Part shown: positions 1 to 8,753 of the stretch, in pieces
How positions within the stretch are numbered: position 1 is the first letter of the stretch
Layout of the letters: the number at the start of each line of letters is the position of its first letter
NCBI GenBank assembly: GCA_902773195.1
Contig: CACYDL010000001.1
Coordinates: forward strand, 1-45,921
DNA length: 45,921 nucleotides
Direction of reading: 5' to 3'
Origin: an uncultured Lachnospiraceae bacterium
Lineage (GTDB): Bacteria; Bacillota_A; Clostridia; Lachnospirales; Lachnospiraceae
Translations under genes and position numbers: made by a program
Notes under the pieces: generated by a model
What the model saw: only the letters and a program-made list of their open reading frames with translations
What the model was told of the DNA's origin: nothing
Databases searched by the model: none

Positions 1-61
1 AAGTAGTTCTCTTGTTACACACCCCAATTTTCCTGTGTGGGGAACTATTGTCAGGAGACGC

Positions 62-115
62 AAAAAAGGGATCCCGGCAGACGGCCTAGGACAGGCTGTT
101 TACTCGAAATCCCTT
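62..115 (-). terminator. Probable intrinsic terminator of rlmD
   Basis: Read on the minus strand just after the rlmD stop, AAGGGAT (66-72 and its partner ATCCCTT at 109-115 on plus) forms a 7-bp stem with a long loop and is followed by six T residues (A run at 62-67 on plus). The loop is longer than usual, so this is a moderate call. Positions 1-61 hold nothing I can assign. Confidence 0.45.
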
Positions 116-139
116 GATTTCAAGCCTTTTTCTGTGTGT

Positions 140-1519
140 TTACTTCTGCTCCCGTGACAGCAGTACTACTGTCTCGACATGCCCGGTCTGACAGAACAGG
201 TCCACCGGCTGGGCGTACCTCAGCCTGTAGCTCACCCCGTGACCTCCTTCCGCGAAGAGCTTCAGATCCCTTGCCAGAGTGGCCGGATCGCAGCTGACGT
301 ACACGATCCGCTCAGGGGCCATGCGAAGCACAGCGTCGATCAGCGGCGCGGCGCATCCTTTCCGCGGGGGATCCAGCACCACCACGTCCGCCGGTGGACA
401 GGGCACGCCCTTCGAGAAATACCCCCTCACGACGAGGTCCTCCGCGGCGCCGGTAAAAAACCGCACGTTATCGATGCCGTTGCGGGCCGCGTTCTCCTTT
501 GCGTCCCGAATCGCGTCGGGCACGATTTCGACGCCGAAGACCGTCTTCGCGTGTCTTGCCAGGAACAGCGAGATGGTGCCGATTCCGCAGTAAAGATCAT
601 AGACGGTCTCCGATCCGGTCAGTCCCGCTGCCTTCACTGCCTCCTGATAGAGCCTGACGGTCTGTACCGGGTTTACCTGATAGAAGGAACGGGGAGAAAT
701 TCTGAAGGTCAGTCCGTCCAGCGTGTCGGTAATAAAGGGATCTCCGTACAGAGACCGGGTCTCTTCTCCGAGAATGACATTGCCCCGGGTGGTATTGACG
801 TTGACGCACACGGATTTTACCCCGGGGACCGAGGTGATCAGGGCCGCATATTCTTCCTCGCGCGGGAGACGGCGCCCGTTGATCACGGGACACACCAGGA
901 TCTCCCCGGTCGAAAAGGCGGAACGGATCAGCAGATGCCTGACCAGTCCCTCGCCCGTCGTCTCGTCATAGGGAGGCACGTGAAAGCGGCTCATATATTC
1001 AAGCGTTTTTCCGAGAATCTCCTGATTTCTCTCCGGGGTCAGCACGCAGTCCCTGACGGGTATGATGGAATGTGTCCGGCCCGCGTAGAAACCGGCTTCT
1101 GTCCTTCCCTTCACCGTTCCTATGGGATACTGGGACTTGTTGCGGTAACGGTAGGGGTGATCCATGCCGATCACCGGCCGGACCTCCGCGTCCGCGATGC
1201 CGCCGATCTTTCGCAGAGTCTCTCTGACGTGATTCTGCTTCCAGAGGAGCTGCGCCCCGTAGGCGTATTCCTGAAATCTGCACCCGCCGCAGCGTCTCGC
1301 CTCCGGGCAGAGCGCCTCCGTCCGGGAGGGGGAGGGCTCAAGGAGCCGCTCCATTCTCGCGAAAGCATAGCTCTTCCTGGGCCGGGTAATCCTCGCGACA
1401 ACCCGGTCGCCGATCAGCGCGTCTTTTACAAAAAGGGTATGGCCATCCGCATGGCCGATACCCTCTCCGTCTTTTGTGAAGTCCTCAATCGTCACTTCCA
1501 GAAGATCATTCTTATTCAT
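140..1519 (-). CDS. rlmD: 23S rRNA (uracil-C5)-methyltransferase, RlmD/RlmCD (RumA) family
   Basis: This 459-residue protein adds a methyl group from S-adenosylmethionine to C5 of uridines in 23S rRNA. An N-terminal TRAM RNA-binding domain covers about residues 1-65. Four cysteines, Cys71, Cys77, Cys80 (in a CGGC motif) and Cys158, match the 4Fe-4S ligand set of the family. The SAM-binding motif YDLYCGIGT is at 307-315. The catalytic cysteine is Cys410 in VSCDPATL, and the general-base glutamate lies in GHVETVV near the C-terminus. The length is normal. In Firmicutes one such enzyme often modifies two positions (RlmCD), so the exact target is uncertain. Its start lies 7 nt after the yhaM stop, implying co-transcription with that gene. 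Confidence 0.93.
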   Translation of the reverse strand: MNKNDLLEVTIEDFTKDGEGIGHADGHTLFVKDALIGDRVVARITRPRKSYAFARMERLLEPSPSRTEALCPEARRCGGCRFQEYAYGAQLLWKQNHVRETLRKIGGIADAEVRPVIGMDHPYRYRNKSQYPIGTVKGRTEAGFYAGRTHSIIPVRDCVLTPERNQEILGKTLEYMSRFHVPPYDETTGEGLVRHLLIRSAFSTGEILVCPVINGRRLPREEEYAALITSVPGVKSVCVNVNTTRGNVILGEETRSLYGDPFITDTLDGLTFRISPRSFYQVNPVQTVRLYQEAVKAAGLTGSETVYDLYCGIGTISLFLARHAKTVFGVEIVPDAIRDAKENAARNGIDNVRFFTGAAEDLVVRGYFSKGVPCPPADVVVLDPPRKGCAAPLIDAVLRMAPERIVYVSCDPATLARDLKLFAEGGHGVSYRLRYAQPVDLFCQTGHVETVVLLSREQK

Positions 1520-1526
1520 TTTGCCG

Positions 1527-2468
1527 TCAGTCCGTCTTTCTGAGATTTGAGTCGAAGAAACGGTTGAAGCCCAGCCACTTGTCCTGTGAGCCGGCGTTTT
1601 CCAGAACCTCCGTCATGGTCTCCAGCTTCGCGTCCGTATTGTCGGCCAGGTTGAGAGCCAGCGCCTCGATCAGCGCGGGCTTCTTGGGCGAGCCGAATTC
1701 GTACTCGCCGTGATGGGCCAGAATGCAGTGCTTGAGTTCGGTCTCAAGAAGCGGCGGGAAGCCTTCGATCTTCATGGCGCGGTCATGGATCATCTCCGCC
1801 CCGATCGTGATATGGCCGAGCATCTGACCGTCGTCGGTATACTCGTTTGTCGGAAAGAGGGACAGCTCCTTCGTTTTTCCCACGTCGTGAAGAATCGCCG
1901 CCGTGATCAGAAGATCGCGGTTGATCGTCGGATAATGGTCGGCGAGATAGGCGGAGAGACGGGTCACGGAGAGCGTGTGCTCGAGAAGTCCGCCCACAAA
2001 GCTGTGATGGACGGTCTTCGCGGCGGAATGCTGGGCGAAGGATCTGAGGAACTCGCGGTCTTCGACAAAGAAGGACTTCAGAAGCCGGGACAGATACGGG
2101 TTTCCGACGCCCTCGATATAGCCTATGAGCTCCCGGTACATCGCGTTTGTGTTCTTCTTGGTGACGGGGAGATAGTCCGCCGGAATGTACTCGCTCTCGT
2201 CCGCTTTTCTGACCTGCTTCAGGGAGGCCTGGAGAGAGCCGTTGAACATGCTGACGGTTCCCGCCACGTAAATGTAGTCGAGAACGTCGAAATCGCAGAT
2301 TCCCTCGGACGTCGGATCCCAGATCTTGGCGTCAAGTTGGCCGGTGCGGTCCTGAAGGATGACGGTCTCGTAATTCTTGCCGTTCTTTGTGACGGCGGAC
2401 TGTTTATGCTTGCAGAGATAGACGTCCTGTATGCGGCTGCCCTCTTTCAGTTCGCTGATAAATCTCAC
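1527..2468 (-). CDS. yhaM: 3'-5' exoribonuclease YhaM family (OB fold plus HD domain)
   Basis: A 313-residue protein of the YhaM family, 3'-5' exonucleases that act on RNA (and ssDNA) ends. The N-terminal third is an OB-fold-like nucleic-acid-binding part, and the C-terminal part is an HD metal-dependent domain with the signature ILHDVGKTKEL. I chose a GTG start at 2468, which gives MRFISELKEG, because AGAGGTG (2474-2480) sits 5 nt upstream and this matches the usual N-terminus and length of the family. The frame stays open for 48 further codons, but those codons are low-complexity Arg/Ala/Gln/Ser sequence from a repeat tract. The gene precedes rlmD in an apparent operon. Confidence 0.9.
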   Translation of the reverse strand: MRFISELKEGSRIQDVYLCKHKQSAVTKNGKNYETVILQDRTGQLDAKIWDPTSEGICDFDVLDYIYVAGTVSMFNGSLQASLKQVRKADESEYIPADYLPVTKKNTNAMYRELIGYIEGVGNPYLSRLLKSFFVEDREFLRSFAQHSAAKTVHHSFVGGLLEHTLSVTRLSAYLADHYPTINRDLLITAAILHDVGKTKELSLFPTNEYTDDGQMLGHITIGAEMIHDRAMKIEGFPPLLETELKHCILAHHGEYEFGSPKKPALIEALALNLADNTDAKLETMTEVLENAGSQDKWLGFNRFFDSNLRKTD

Positions 2469-2480
2469 TCGTGCACCTCT

Positions 2481-2640
2481 CTGTTCTTCTCTGTTCCGTT
2501 CTGCTCTGTGCTGTGCTGCGCGGCTCTGTGCTGCGTTACGCTGCGCTGCTCTTGCGCTGTGCGGCTCTGCGCTGCTCTGTGCTGCGCGGCTCTGCTCTGT
2601 GCTGCGCGGCATTTCTCTGTGCGTCAGCGGCGGTTCACGG
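2481..2640 (-). repeat. Low-complexity GC-rich tract in the yhaM leader
   Basis: About 150 bp of imperfect short repeats built from the words gctctgtgctgcgcggc and variants, directly upstream of the yhaM ribosome-binding site. The predicted yhaM promoter (2726-2754) lies beyond it, so the tract should be transcribed as the distal part of a ~250-nt 5' leader. The minus-strand frame through it is open, which makes it look like an N-terminal extension, but its composition is not protein-like. Confidence 0.7.
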
Positions 2641-2725
2641 ATCCTCGGCCGCCGGGAGGTCCCCCGCCGGCGGGTCCTGTACGCCTGTTTCGGGCGGTGG
2701 GCCCCAATTCCGCACAGACAAAATC

Positions 2726-2754
2726 AATATACAGCAAAGCCCCTCCGTTTGCAA
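2726..2754 (-). promoter_or_regulatory. Predicted sigma-A promoter of yhaM-rlmD
   Basis: On the minus strand a -35 box TTGCAA (2749-2754) is separated by exactly 17 nt from a -10 box TATATT (2726-2731). It implies a leader of about 250 nt carrying the repeat tract. Confidence 0.55.
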
Positions 2755-2871
2755 CGGAAGAATTGGAAGGGGCCGCCGTTTCCGTTCGCCCGGAAATAAT
2801 CCGAAAAAACCGGAAGGGCGCGCCGCCGCGTCAGGGCCGCGTCAGGGCCTCGTCAAACCCGCCTCGGGAGA

Positions 2872-2900
2872 TTGCCCCTGTGCCGAAAATCGTATACAAT
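2872..2900 (+). promoter_or_regulatory. Predicted sigma-A promoter of mutS2
   Basis: On plus, -35 TTGCCC (2872-2877), a 17-nt spacer and -10 TACAAT (2895-2900) lie about 85 nt before the mutS2 start. The surrounding 2641-2992 interval otherwise holds GC-rich non-coding sequence and the divergent yhaM promoter. Confidence 0.55.
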
Positions 2901-2992
2901 AGAAAGCAGCCGGACGGCGGGATCTCTGCCGCCGCGGCAGTCTGTATTTCCGATGCCATTGACTGTATTTTGTGCGATTCGGCGGTTGACTT

Positions 2993-5362
2993 ATGAATGA
3001 GAAAGCGCTCCATGTACTGGAATATGACAAGATCATCGAAAAACTGACCGGCTTTGCCTCCTCTCCTCCCGGAAAGGAGAAGTGCCGGAATCTCCTGCCC
3101 TCGGACTCTCTCCCGGAGATCAACCGTCTTCAGGATGAAACCGCGGCGGCGGTCAGCCGCATTCTTCAGAAGGGCAGCATCTCCTTCGGGAGCACCCATG
3201 ACGTGAGAGCCTCTCTCAAGAGGCTTGAGATCGGGAGCTCCCTGGGAACCCATGAGCTGCTCATGATAGCGGGTCTTCTGGAGAACGCCGGCCTGATCCG
3301 CGCCTATTCGGCGCGCGCCCGCGACAACGAATCCGACGACATCCTGACGCCCATGTTCTCGGCCCTCGATCCGCTGAAGGCGGATTCCGCCGAGATCCGC
3401 CGCTGCATCCTCTCCGAGGAGGAGATCAGCGACGACGCCTCCCCCAATCTCCGGCAGATCCGGAGAAGCATCCGCTCCTCGGGCGAGCGGGTGCGCACGG
3501 AGCTGACCCGGATCGTGTCCGGGCCGGCCAAGGATTATCTCCAGGATTCCATCATCACGACGCGCGACGGCAGATACTGCATTCCCGTCAAGAACGAGAA
3601 CCGCGCCCAGGTCCCCGGCATCATCCACGACACGAGCAAGACCGGCTCGACCGTGTACATCGAGCCCACCTCCGTCGTCCGTCTCAACAATGAGATCCGG
3701 GAGCTGAAGATCCGGGAGACGCAGGAAATCGAGGTCATTCTCGCGAGGATCTCGGCGGAGCTCGCCGGAAAGACCGGCATCATCCGGTCCGATTACGACC
3801 TCCTGATCGAGCTCGACTTCATCTTTGCCCGCGCCCATCTCGCCCTGGACCAGAACGCCGTGCGGCCGGTCATCGGCACGGACGGCGTCATCGACATCCG
3901 CCGGGCGCGTCACCCCCTGATCCACAGGAAGCAGGTGGTCCCCATCGACGTGCGTCTGGGGAACGGCTACGATCTGCTTGTGATCACGGGGCCGAACACC
4001 GGCGGCAAGACCGTATCGCTCAAGACCACCGGGCTTCTCACGCTCATGGGGCTGGCCGGACTGCACATCCCCGCGGGCGACCGCAGCCGCATCAGCGTGT
4101 TCGGCGAGGTGTACGCCGACATCGGCGACGAGCAGAGCATCGAGCAGTCGCTCTCGACGTTTTCCTCCCACATGAAAAATGTGGTCGAGTTCCTGAAGCT
4201 CGCGGATGAAAACAGCCTCGTGCTGTTCGACGAGCTGGGCGCCGGAACGGATCCGACGGAGGGCGCCGCCCTGGCCATCTCGATCCTGAACGATCTCCAC
4301 ACCCGCGGGATCCGCACGATGGCGACGACGCACTACAGCGAGATCAAGATCTACGCCCTCCGCACGCCCGGCGTGGAGAACGCCAGCTGCGAATTCAACG
4401 TCGATACACTCTCTCCCACCTACCGTCTTCTGATCGGGGTGCCCGGCAAGAGCAACGCCTTCGCGATCTCGCGAAAGCTGGGGCTCCCCGAGGAGCTGAT
4501 CGAGGTCGCGAAATCGTACATCGACAGCGAGGATGCCTCCTTTGAGGACGTCATTTCCGATCTGGAGAAGCAGCGGACGGATCTTGAAAACGAGAGAATA
4601 GAGGCGGAGCGCACCAGGGAAGAGATCTCCCGCCTGAAAAAGGAGCTGGAGAACCAGCAGAAGAGATTTTCCGAGAAGAAGAGGAATCTGATCTCCGACT
4701 CCTCCGAGGAGGCGAGAAAGATCCTGCAGGAGGCGAAGGATTACGCGGACAAGACCATCATCTGGTACGCGAAGCACGGCGGAAGCACCCGCGAGATGGA
4801 GCAGCAGCGCTCCGAGCTGCGCAGCCGCATCGACGCCCTCGGGAAGAACATTCAGACCGTCGACGCCGGCTCGAAGGAGGCGGGAAATCTCTCCGCCGGC
4901 GATCTGCGCGTCGGCGACCCGGTAAAGGTGATCAGTCTCAACGTGAAGGGCGTCGTCAGCACGCTCCCGGACAGCAGGGGCCAGCTCTTCGTCTCTCTGG
5001 GCGCCATGCGGACGAAGGTCCGCCTCGACGATCTGGTGAGGCTCGAGGAGGAGGAGGCGCCCGAACCGGTCCGGAAAAAGACGGGATCGGGGAAGATCGG
5101 CCTCTCGAAGTCCCTGGGCATCTCACCGGAGATCAACCTTCTCGGGAAGACGGTCGACGAGGCCTGCGCGGAGCTTGACAAGTATCTGGACGACGCGGTC
5201 ATCGCCCACCTGGAGACGGTCCGGATCGTCCACGGCAAAGGAACCGGCGCCCTCCGTAACGGCGTGCAGAAGTTCCTGAAGAAAAACCGCCACGTAAAAT
5301 CATTCCGTCTGGGTGAATTCGGCGAGGGCGACGCCGGGGTGACCATCGCCACCCTGAAATGA
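2993..5362 (+). CDS. mutS2: Endonuclease MutS2
   Basis: A 789-residue MutS2, normal for the family. It is an ABC-type ATPase acting on branched DNA or, in Bacillus, on collided ribosomes. Walker A GPNTGGKT is near residue 333, and the Walker B/signature region VLFDELGAGTDPTE is near 409. A long coiled coil follows (about 520-620) and a C-terminal Smr domain begins near 712. The Smr LDLHG-type motif is INLLG here, followed by KTVDEA. The downstream HGKGTG motif is intact. From memory this variant is typical of Lachnospiraceae MutS2. No good Shine-Dalgarno sequence precedes the ATG. The 3' end lies 6 nt from the stop of the convergent AIR-synthase-like gene. Confidence 0.95.
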   Translation: MNEKALHVLEYDKIIEKLTGFASSPPGKEKCRNLLPSDSLPEINRLQDETAAAVSRILQKGSISFGSTHDVRASLKRLEIGSSLGTHELLMIAGLLENAGLIRAYSARARDNESDDILTPMFSALDPLKADSAEIRRCILSEEEISDDASPNLRQIRRSIRSSGERVRTELTRIVSGPAKDYLQDSIITTRDGRYCIPVKNENRAQVPGIIHDTSKTGSTVYIEPTSVVRLNNEIRELKIRETQEIEVILARISAELAGKTGIIRSDYDLLIELDFIFARAHLALDQNAVRPVIGTDGVIDIRRARHPLIHRKQVVPIDVRLGNGYDLLVITGPNTGGKTVSLKTTGLLTLMGLAGLHIPAGDRSRISVFGEVYADIGDEQSIEQSLSTFSSHMKNVVEFLKLADENSLVLFDELGAGTDPTEGAALAISILNDLHTRGIRTMATTHYSEIKIYALRTPGVENASCEFNVDTLSPTYRLLIGVPGKSNAFAISRKLGLPEELIEVAKSYIDSEDASFEDVISDLEKQRTDLENERIEAERTREEISRLKKELENQQKRFSEKKRNLISDSSEEARKILQEAKDYADKTIIWYAKHGGSTREMEQQRSELRSRIDALGKNIQTVDAGSKEAGNLSAGDLRVGDPVKVISLNVKGVVSTLPDSRGQLFVSLGAMRTKVRLDDLVRLEEEEAPEPVRKKTGSGKIGLSKSLGISPEINLLGKTVDEACAELDKYLDDAVIAHLETVRIVHGKGTGALRNGVQKFLKKNRHVKSFRLGEFGEGDAGVTIATLK

Positions 5363-5368
5363 GACGTC

Positions 5369-5905
5369 TCAGCGCGGCCTGTCGATATAGCGGATGTGGC
5401 CCGGATAGGTGAGAATTTTCGCCGTCCCCGGGGTGAGGATCCCGATCAGGGCGTTTGGGATCCCCGCGTCCTGAAGCGCGAGGTGGAGCCGGAAGCCGTC
5501 CGGCGCGGCGATCAGACAGGCGCCCGCGGAATCGGCCTCGTAGGGGTTCACGCCCAGATACTCACAGATCTCGATCGTCTCCTGACGTATCGGGATCTTT
5601 TTCAGTTCCACCCGGAGTCCGCACTCCGCCGCCTCCCCGAGATCCCAGAGAGCCGCCAGCAGCCCCTCGCTCCCGACGCGCCTCAGGTAAGAATAACCGA
5701 AGGCCGCCGCGGCGTTCTCCGCGGCGAGCTGCTCCCTCTCCGTCTCCCGGCTGTCCCGGAGGGCATATCCGAGCCGCGGAACCGGCGCAAAAAAAGAGGG
5801 GAAGCGCTGCTTCAGCTCTTCCCTTTTCTCCGCGAACGCCAATGATACGGCGCCCGCGGCTGTCGTCCCGGTCAGAAGGATCGAATGACCCGCCTCCGCT
5901 CTCAC
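5369..5905 (-). CDS. AIR synthase/HypE C-terminal-domain protein (short form)
   Basis: A 178-residue protein corresponding to the C-terminal ATP-binding half of the AIR-synthase/HypE superfamily. The stretch SEGLLAALWDLGEAAECGL resembles the HypE segment around its Gly-rich turn, and IPIRQETIEICEYLGVNPYE is the typical continuation. The N-terminal AIR-synthase half is absent. The frame upstream is open but reads through the small peptide gene. I chose GTG at 5905 because it overlaps that gene's stop as GTGA, suggesting translational coupling. The substrate is unknown, and no hydrogenase genes are nearby. It could be a stand-alone short family or the remnant of a longer gene. I favour the former because the start and coupling look orderly. 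Confidence 0.7.
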   Translation of the reverse strand: MRAEAGHSILLTGTTAAGAVSLAFAEKREELKQRFPSFFAPVPRLGYALRDSRETEREQLAAENAAAAFGYSYLRRVGSEGLLAALWDLGEAAECGLRVELKKIPIRQETIEICEYLGVNPYEADSAGACLIAAPDGFRLHLALQDAGIPNALIGILTPGTAKILTYPGHIRYIDRPR

Positions 5906-6000
5906 TGCATCCAGGCGGGGACCATGGTAAGAACCATGGTGAGAACCAGGATTACGGCGATGATCGCGACGACGATCTTCTGGGTCTTTTTGTTCATCAT
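5902..6000 (-). CDS. 32-residue hydrophobic membrane peptide (Prli42/DUF4044-like)
   Basis: A 32-residue reading frame beginning MMNKKTQKIVVAIIAV. It has a short lysine-rich cytoplasmic start, one hydrophobic transmembrane segment to about residue 28 and the end PAWMQ. GGAGG (6010-6014) lies 9 nt before the ATG at 6000, or 12 nt before the second ATG. Small Lys-rich single-span peptides of this length are widespread in Firmicutes; Listeria Prli42 anchors the stressosome. Assignment to that family here is by general form only. Its TGA overlaps the GTG of the next gene. Confidence 0.75.
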   Translation of the reverse strand: MMNKKTQKIVVAIIAVILVLTMVLTMVPAWMQ

Positions 6001-6083
6001 AGGGCATTTCCTCCGTACGCTGCGGTAACTCCGCTCTGTTTCACTGTCAGATACGCTCTGTCAGATGGCCGCTGCCTGAAGCT

Positions 6084-7322
6084 TCAGGCTTCCAGCGGAT
6101 ATTTGTCTGTCAGTGATTTGACGATGGCCTTCGCTCCGGCGACGCCGTCCTCCGATTTCACCACGAGGGCGATCGCCTCGGCGATGCGGTCCATGTCCTC
6201 CTCGTTCATGCCGCGGGTCGTGACCGCCGGCGTTCCGAGACGGACGCCCGACGTCACAAAGGGTGAGCGCGGGTCGCCGGGCACCGTGTTCTTGTTGGCG
6301 GTGATGTTGGCCTCCCCGAGACGGAGCTCCAGCTCCTTGCCGGTGAGCTCGGTTCCGCGGAGATCGATCAGCATCAGATGGTTGTCCGTTCCTCCGGATA
6401 CGATTTTGACGCCTCTGGACATCAGGCCGGCGGCCAGCGCCTTGGCGTTCGACACGATCTTTCTGGCGTAATCGGCGAATTCCGGCTGCAGGTCCTCCTG
6501 GAACATCACGGCCTTCGCGGCGATGACGTGCATCAGCGGGCCGCCCTGGATGCCGGGGAAGATCGCCTTGTTGAGCTTGTGCTCCTGGGCGAACTCCTCG
6601 GAGCTGAGGATCAGGCCGCCTCTCGGGCCGCGAAGCGTCTTGTGGGTGGTCGTCGTCGTGACGTGGGCATAGGGGATCGGGCTGGGATGCTCTCCCGTCG
6701 CCACAAGCCCCGCGATATGGGCCATATCGACCATGAGGTAGGCGCCCACTGAATCCGCGATCTCTCTCATCCGCTTGAAATCGATGGTGCGGCAGTAGGC
6801 GCTCGCGCCGGCGACGATCAGCTTCGGGCGGCATTCCTTCGCGATGCGCTCGACCTCGTCGTAGTCGATCCAGCCGTCCTCGTTGACGCCGTAGGCCACC
6901 GGGTGGTAGTAATTTCCGGACATGTTGGCCGGCGATCCGTGGGTCAGATGGCCTCCCTCGTCGAGCTTCATGCCCATGAAGGTGTCGCCGGGCTGAAGCA
7001 GCGCGTAGAAAACGGCCATATTGGCCTGGGCGCCGGAATGGGGCTGGACGTTGACGTAGGTGCATCCGAACAGCTTCTTCGCCCTCTCGATCGCGAGCTC
7101 TTCTATTTTATCCACGAACTCGCAGCCGCCGTAGTAGCGGTGTCCCGGATACCCCTCAGCATACTTGTTCGTGAGCACGCTTCCCATCGCAGACATCACT
7201 GCCTTGCTTACCCAGTTCTCGGACGCGATCAGCTCGATGTGCGCGTTCTGCCTGTCGATCTCCGCCTGGATCAGCTCCGCAGTCTGTGGATCCGTCATCC
7301 TGATGTCTTCCAGTGTGTACAT
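6084..7322 (-). CDS. glyA: Serine hydroxymethyltransferase
   Basis: A 412-residue PLP enzyme interconverting serine plus tetrahydrofolate with glycine plus 5,10-methylene-THF, the main cytoplasmic one-carbon source. The N-terminal segment [14 protein letters not shown], the [13 protein letters not shown] stretch with the cofactor-binding Asp, and Lys228 in [16 protein letters not shown] (Schiff-base lysine) are all intact. AGGAGG lies just upstream of the ATG at 7322. It follows dnaB by about 100 nt in the same direction. I see no glycine riboswitch in that gap. A 16-bp palindrome (GCCTGAAGCTTCAGGC) overlaps the stop codon. Confidence 0.97.
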   Translation of the reverse strand: MYTLEDIRMTDPQTAELIQAEIDRQNAHIELIASENWVSKAVMSAMGSVLTNKYAEGYPGHRYYGGCEFVDKIEELAIERAKKLFGCTYVNVQPHSGAQANMAVFYALLQPGDTFMGMKLDEGGHLTHGSPANMSGNYYHPVAYGVNEDGWIDYDEVERIAKECRPKLIVAGASAYCRTIDFKRMREIADSVGAYLMVDMAHIAGLVATGEHPSPIPYAHVTTTTTHKTLRGPRGGLILSSEEFAQEHKLNKAIFPGIQGGPLMHVIAAKAVMFQEDLQPEFADYARKIVSNAKALAAGLMSRGVKIVSGGTDNHLMLIDLRGTELTGKELELRLGEANITANKNTVPGDPRSPFVTSGVRLGTPAVTTRGMNEEDMDRIAEAIALVVKSEDGVAGAKAIVKSLTDKYPLEA

Positions 7323-7421
7323 ATGATTCCTCCTGTAAACTCGTTGAATGCTTCTCTATCTAAAAGCAGGCTTTCCTTCCGCGGGGGCAGACGGCACGCC
7401 GCGCCGCCGCGGGGATTCCCG

Positions 7422-8753
7422 CTATTTTTTCATGTTCGCGAAACGGGTATACTCCGGCAGCCACACCAGCTTCGTCGTCCCGATCGGTCCGTTTCTCTGC
7501 TTGGCGATGATGATCTCGGCGACGTTCTTGTCCTCGGTGTCCTTGTGGTAGTAATCGTCTCTGTAGATGAACATCACCACGTCGGCGTCCTGCTCGATCG
7601 CCCCGGACTCGCGCAGGTCGGAGAGCATGGGCCGGTGGTCCTCCCTCGTCTCCGCGCCGCGGTTCAGCTGCGACAGCGCGACGACCGGTATGTTCAGCTC
7701 CCGCGCCAGGGATTTGAGGCCTCTGGAGATGTCGGAGATCTCCTGCTGGCGGTTCTCCCCGGATCTTCCGCTCCCGGACATCAGCTGAAGGTAGTCGATG
7801 AAGATCACCTTGATGTCGGCCTCGATCTTGAACTTCCTCGCCTTGGACCGCAGCTCCCGCAGGGTGATGCCCGGCGTGTTGTCGATGATGATGCCGGAAT
7901 TGGCCAGGATGCCGGAGGCCTCCACGACCTTGGTCCACTCCTCGTCGTTCATCTTTCCGATGCGGATCTTCTGCGCGTCCACGCTCGCCTCCATGGCGAT
8001 CATACGGTTCATCAGCGTCTCGCTCGACATCTCGAGGGAGAACATCGCCACCGGGAGATTGCGGCGGATGGCCATATAGTCCATGATGTTGAGGACGAAG
8101 GCGGTCTTTCCCATGGAGGGTCTGGCCGCGATCAGGATAAAGTCGGATTTCTGGAAGCCGGAGGTCTTGTAGTCCAGATCGATGAAGCCGGTCTCGAGAC
8201 CGGTCACGTGGCTCTTGGACTTCGACGCGGCCGAAATCGCCTCCAGCGTGTTGTAGACGATCTGGCTGATCGGGGTAAAGCTCTCGGCGGAGCGCTGCTG
8301 GACCACCTGGAAGATGCTCTTCTCGGCCTGGTCCAGGATGACTTCCGTCTCCTCCTGCTCCTGGTAGCAGGACTTCTCGATCTCCGAGGCCGACGCGATC
8401 AGACGCCTCAGCGTCGCCTTGTCGCGGACGATCCCGGCGTACTCCCTGACGTTGGCCGAGGTCGGCACGGCGGTGAGAAACGACGCCATAAAATCCGCGC
8501 TCAGAAGCTCCTCCGGGACGTCCTTCTTTCCGAGGGCGTCGCGGAGGGTCACCAGGTCGATCGGCTTCCGTGCGTCGCTCAGTTCTCTCATCGTCTCGAA
8601 AACGATGCCGTACTGCCGGTTGTAGAAGTCCTCCTGCGTCAGGATTTCCTCCGCCGCCATCGCGGCCTCCGGGCTCATGAGCATCGAGCCGATCACGGAT
8701 TTCTCCGCCTCCGCGTTGTGCGGAGGAATTCTCTTGATTACCGCTTCATCCAT
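7422..8753 (-). CDS. dnaB: Replicative DNA helicase DnaB/DnaC
   Basis: A 443-residue hexameric replicative helicase. The N-terminal DnaB domain (about 1-150) begins PPHNAEAEKSVIGSML. The RecA-like C-terminal domain carries Walker A ARPSMGKTAF (210-219), Walker B FIDYLQLM, and the SQLNRGAE arginine-finger region. No intein is present and the length is standard. Its ATG at 8753 shares one base with the rplI stop (TGATG), indicating translational coupling within gdpP-rplI-dnaB. Confidence 0.97.
   Translation of the reverse strand: MDEAVIKRIPPHNAEAEKSVIGSMLMSPEAAMAAEEILTQEDFYNRQYGIVFETMRELSDARKPIDLVTLRDALGKKDVPEELLSADFMASFLTAVPTSANVREYAGIVRDKATLRRLIASASEIEKSCYQEQEETEVILDQAEKSIFQVVQQRSAESFTPISQIVYNTLEAISAASKSKSHVTGLETGFIDLDYKTSGFQKSDFILIAARPSMGKTAFVLNIMDYMAIRRNLPVAMFSLEMSSETLMNRMIAMEASVDAQKIRIGKMNDEEWTKVVEASGILANSGIIIDNTPGITLRELRSKARKFKIEADIKVIFIDYLQLMSGSGRSGENRQQEISDISRGLKSLARELNIPVVALSQLNRGAETREDHRPMLSDLRESGAIEQDADVVMFIYRDDYYHKDTEDKNVAEIIIAKQRNGPIGTTKLVWLPEYTRFANMKK

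Noticed and set aside
1..139. Possible recombinase attachment site (GAAATC-CCTT-GATTTC at 106-121)
   Set aside because: Only a 6-bp dyad, no integrase or mobile gene in the window, and it overlaps a plausible rlmD terminator.
179..1543. Long open frame on plus opposite rlmD
   Set aside because: GC-rich codon bias opens the antisense frame; no family motifs and a strongly supported gene on minus. The same applies to long antisense frames at 6903-9128, 9837-11333, 19656-21662, 31824-34490 and 38704-41292.
2469..2612. 48-codon N-terminal extension of YhaM
   Set aside because: It is encoded by a low-complexity repeat tract, has no ribosome-binding site at its ATG, and a GTG with AGAGGTG matches the normal family start.
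5906..6007. Longer N-terminus for the AIR-synthase-like protein
   Set aside because: The frame runs through the small membrane peptide gene, and its residues (DRRRDHRRN-type) look non-coding. The GTG at 5905 gives a sensible start.
7323..7421. Glycine riboswitch before glyA
   Set aside because: The gap is under 100 nt and holds GC-rich repeats of CCGCGG type, without the paired glycine-aptamer architecture.
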